Shown here piece after piece: positions 7,473 through 9,649 of a stretch of 9,649 nucleotides of DNA (positions are counted from its first letter, which is position 1; each line of letters starts with the position of its first letter). The position numbers and the translations under genes were made by a program. The notes beneath the pieces were generated by a model that searched no databases, was not told the origin of the DNA, and was given only the letters and a program-made list of their open reading frames with translations. Location: positions 1 through 9,649 of the forward strand of contig CAMOXA010000049.1 in NCBI GenBank assembly GCA_946628745.1. The letters run 5' to 3'. This DNA comes from an uncultured Verrucomicrobiota bacterium (GTDB taxonomy: Bacteria; Verrucomicrobiota; Kiritimatiellia; RFP12; UBA1067).

Positions 7473-9642
7473 AACGAAATTCCCGGCGCGCGATGTTGTC
7501 ATCGCCGAACGGGTGCTCGAGTCTCAATGTGACGAAGACTTCGCGCCTGTGCTGCAAAGGGCGGTCGATGCGGTATCCGCGGCAGGCGGCGGGACTGTCT
7601 TTCTGCGGGCTGGCGCATACTGTTTCAGAAGCCCGGTAACCGTCCGGCGCGGCGTCACCGTTCGCGGCGACTATTCGAAGTCCGCTCCTTCGCAAGGCAC
7701 GGTGGCGGAGATATTCGGCGGCAGGGGTGATGAAAACGGCGCGGCGGCGTTTTCGATGGAGAACGGTTCCGGTCTGGAAGGGCTTGTCTTCTTCTACCCA
7801 GAGCAAAGTGTGGCTTCGCCGGCCGCGTACCCGTGGACGGTGCGCACCGCTCGTGACGGGCGCGCCGGGAACAATCAGACGGTGATCGACTGTACATTCG
7901 TGAATTCGTGGCAGGCTCTCAGGGTCGGGCCGGAAACGAACGAGTGCCACACATTCCGCCGGCTTAGGATAACTGCTCTCAAGACCGGCCTTTTAATCGA
8001 CATGACGACCGATATCGGCCGCGTCACGGACGTTTTCGTCTCGCCGTCCGTCTGGGCCGGAAGCGGCTTCGGCACCGCGCCCGAAGACCATGTGCTGCGC
8101 GGCTGGCTCAAGGCGAACGGCGCGACCGCGGCGGAATACCGCCGCAGCGACTGGGAATACATCCGTGGGCTTCGGGTGGACGGATATGCCGTCGGCGTGC
8201 GCTTCGCGCGGGCGGAGGTGCCGACAAACGCGGTAATGGCCCATTGCACGATAACCGATTGCTCCACGGCGCTCCGGCTCGATGCATTGAACTGGGTGGG
8301 ATTGGCTTGCTACGATTCGGCTTTCGCCGGCATCGACGCCACGGTCGCCTGCGCGGACGATTTCGGCTCGACCGCCATGTTCGCCGCGTGCACATTCAGG
8401 GGCGCGCCTCTGAATGTCAGCGCGCGCGGCACTCTAAGTTTCTCGCGGTGCGACATGCCGTCCGCCGTCGACGCGGCGTCAGGCGGGCGCATCGAACGGG
8501 TCGATGGCGACGATCCGGCGCCTGCGGCGGACCGTCTCGCGGCGGAGTTTCCGGCGTGGCCCAGACCGAAAAGCGGCCGCGTCGTTTCCGCGGAAAAATT
8601 CGGCGTCGGCACCCGCCACGCCGACAACACCGCCGCTTTGCAGAAGGCCCTTGACGAGGCCGGGCGCGGACCTGACGGCGCGACCGTCTATCTCGCCGCC
8701 GGATACTACCGTTTCGCAGGGACGCTGAAAGTGCCGCGCGGCGTCGAACTGCGCGGGGCGAGCGAAGTGCCGCACCACACTCAGAACGGCGGGACGGTTC
8801 TTCTGGCGACTGCCGGCCGCGGCGACGGGGACGGGACGCCGTTCATCTCGCTCGAACCGGACAGCGGACTTCGCGGAATCGGTGTGTGGTACCCGCAGCA
8901 ACCCCTCACCGAGCCGGTGGCGTATCCATGGACGATCCGTTCGCTCGGACCGGGCTGCTGGGTGACGGACGTGAATCTCGGCAACTCGTGGCAGGGTGTC
9001 GACTTCGGCACGCATCCTTCCGGCGGCCACCGCATTTCGTACGTCTCGGGCGGATTCTTCAAGACCGGCGTTCTGGTCGGCAACGCCAAGACGCGCGGCT
9101 GGGTGGAGGATCTTCAGTTCAATCCGCATTACATGCTGAGGCTCTCGCCGCGCCTGCCGGTCGACTGGGGCCCGAAGAAGCCCGACGCCGGCGGGGAGCA
9201 CCCGGCGTATCCGTTTTGCCGCCGCGAGCTGCAGGGCATAGTCGTCAGGGACTGCGCCGACGAGAAGTTGACGGGGACGTTTCTTTACGCCGCGCGCGAC
9301 GGGTTGGTTCTGGAGGGCGCGACGAAAGCCTGCGTTTTGATACACGGCACCGATACCGGCTGCCGCGGGGCGAGGCTTGCGCTTTCGCCAGAAGGCTGCG
9401 CCAAGGTCGCGCTCGGCCAGTTCGTCCCCCTCGGGGCGGACGCCGAGGCCGCCGTCGTCGCGGACGGCGCGAACAAGGGCGAGGCGGAATTCATCGCGAC
9501 GCAGATATGGCCGAAGAACAAAGTCCTCTCAAACGGCGGCACCGGCAAAATCACGTTCGACCAGTACAACGCGTGCGGGGCGCAGCCGGTCGAACCTGCC
9601 GCCGGCGTGACATCGCGTCTCGGCCACCGCTCCGGCGGCTGA
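7396..9642 (+). CDS. Secreted two-module right-handed beta-helix (pectate-lyase-like) protein
   Basis: A 748-residue exported protein. Residues 1-22 form a Sec signal peptide (MSMVKK, then a hydrophobic Leu/Ala core) with probable cleavage after Ala-Ala at 21-22. The rest resembles pectate-lyase-superfamily beta-helices. Each of two halves opens with a helix, a short strand and a Gly turn, followed by strands typical of this fold: LQRAVDAVSAAGGGTVFLRAG (about 53-73) and LQKALDEAGRG...GATVYLAAG (about 415-436). Both halves then contain the same landmarks. V-T-VRG at 87-91 matches VELRG at 450-454, AYPWTVR at 144-150 matches AYPWTIR at 509-515, and VNSWQALRVG at 169-178 matches GNSWQGVDFG at 529-538. 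KTGLLI (196-201) matches KTGVLV (556-561). The substrate is unknown. The fold covers polysaccharide lyases, GH28-type hydrolases and non-catalytic surface proteins, and I cannot point to a catalytic triad or calcium site. There is no membrane anchor or LPXTG-like end, so it is periplasmic or secreted. It uses ATC rather than ATA for most isoleucines, unlike parA and lysA. Confidence 0.85.
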   Translation: MSMVKKTIPVLLALAALTSVAAEVVETKFPARDVVIAERVLESQCDEDFAPVLQRAVDAVSAAGGGTVFLRAGAYCFRSPVTVRRGVTVRGDYSKSAPSQGTVAEIFGGRGDENGAAAFSMENGSGLEGLVFFYPEQSVASPAAYPWTVRTARDGRAGNNQTVIDCTFVNSWQALRVGPETNECHTFRRLRITALKTGLLIDMTTDIGRVTDVFVSPSVWAGSGFGTAPEDHVLRGWLKANGATAAEYRRSDWEYIRGLRVDGYAVGVRFARAEVPTNAVMAHCTITDCSTALRLDALNWVGLACYDSAFAGIDATVACADDFGSTAMFAACTFRGAPLNVSARGTLSFSRCDMPSAVDAASGGRIERVDGDDPAPAADRLAAEFPAWPRPKSGRVVSAEKFGVGTRHADNTAALQKALDEAGRGPDGATVYLAAGYYRFAGTLKVPRGVELRGASEVPHHTQNGGTVLLATAGRGDGDGTPFISLEPDSGLRGIGVWYPQQPLTEPVAYPWTIRSLGPGCWVTDVNLGNSWQGVDFGTHPSGGHRISYVSGGFFKTGVLVGNAKTRGWVEDLQFNPHYMLRLSPRLPVDWGPKKPDAGGEHPAYPFCRRELQGIVVRDCADEKLTGTFLYAARDGLVLEGATKACVLIHGTDTGCRGARLALSPEGCAKVALGQFVPLGADAEAAVVADGANKGEAEFIATQIWPKNKVLSNGGTGKITFDQYNACGAQPVEPAAGVTSRLGHRSGG
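7551..9360 (+). repeat. Internal duplication in the beta-helix gene (protein-level)
   Basis: Residues about 53-330 (bases near 7552-8385) and about 415-655 (bases near 8638-9360) share ordered landmark motifs, including AYPWT[VI]R, NSWQ and KTG[LV]L[IV], at similar spacing. DNA identity is low apart from short stretches around the PWT codons, so the duplication is old. The boundaries are approximate because I aligned it by eye. The linker between halves is roughly residues 360-405. Confidence 0.7.
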
Positions 9643-9649
9643 CGGCGGG

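Noticed and set aside
8479..9345. 288-codon open frame on the minus strand within the beta-helix gene
   Set aside because: Its composition is that of a codon-bias shadow, and the + strand frame has a signal peptide and clear family motifs.

Overview
The window is GC-rich and densely coding. Every supported gene is on the + strand, and neighbouring genes overlap or lie less than 40 bases apart. It reads as one long transcription unit: the tail of an upstream gene, then a diaminopimelate decarboxylase-type enzyme (lysA-like), a U32-family RlhA-like protein, apolipoprotein N-acyltransferase (lnt), a YchJ/SEC-C protein, an unrecognised 180-residue protein, a Soj-type ParA ATPase, a small coupled ORF, and a secreted right-handed beta-helix (pectate-lyase-like) protein. 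No tRNA, rRNA, CRISPR array, transposon or clear terminator is visible.

Organism: lnt, with its eight-helix plan and nitrilase domain, implies a diderm (Gram-negative) bacterium with an outer membrane and lipoproteins. The exported beta-helix protein, the high GC content, frequent use of the Ile codon ATA and the 180-residue protein (whose motifs I loosely associate with Verrucomicrobiota relatives) together suggest a PVC-group bacterium such as Kiritimatiellota, Verrucomicrobiota or Lentisphaerota. This is inference from style, not a phylogenetic result.

Layout: 1-52 is the Asp/Gly-rich end of an upstream gene. 87-5286 holds three housekeeping-type enzymes joined by 4-base and 7-base overlaps. 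5270-5773 (ychJ) begins inside the end of lnt, at an AT-rich patch with no Shine-Dalgarno. 5787-7278 carries the unknown protein and the ParA, with no parB. 7278-7472 is a small ORF starting on the parA stop codon (TAATG) and running 77 bases into the last gene. 7396-9642 encodes a secreted protein made of two related beta-helix halves.

The genes do not form one obvious pathway. They touch lysine/peptidoglycan precursor metabolism, probable 23S rRNA modification, lipoprotein maturation, a small zinc-binding-type protein, a positioning or segregation ATPase and an exported carbohydrate-active-type protein. The parts least explained by known families are the 180-residue protein, the parB-less ParA with its proline-rich tail, and the coupled small ORF. 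I do not see convincing evidence of a complete new defence, mobile or biosynthetic system here.
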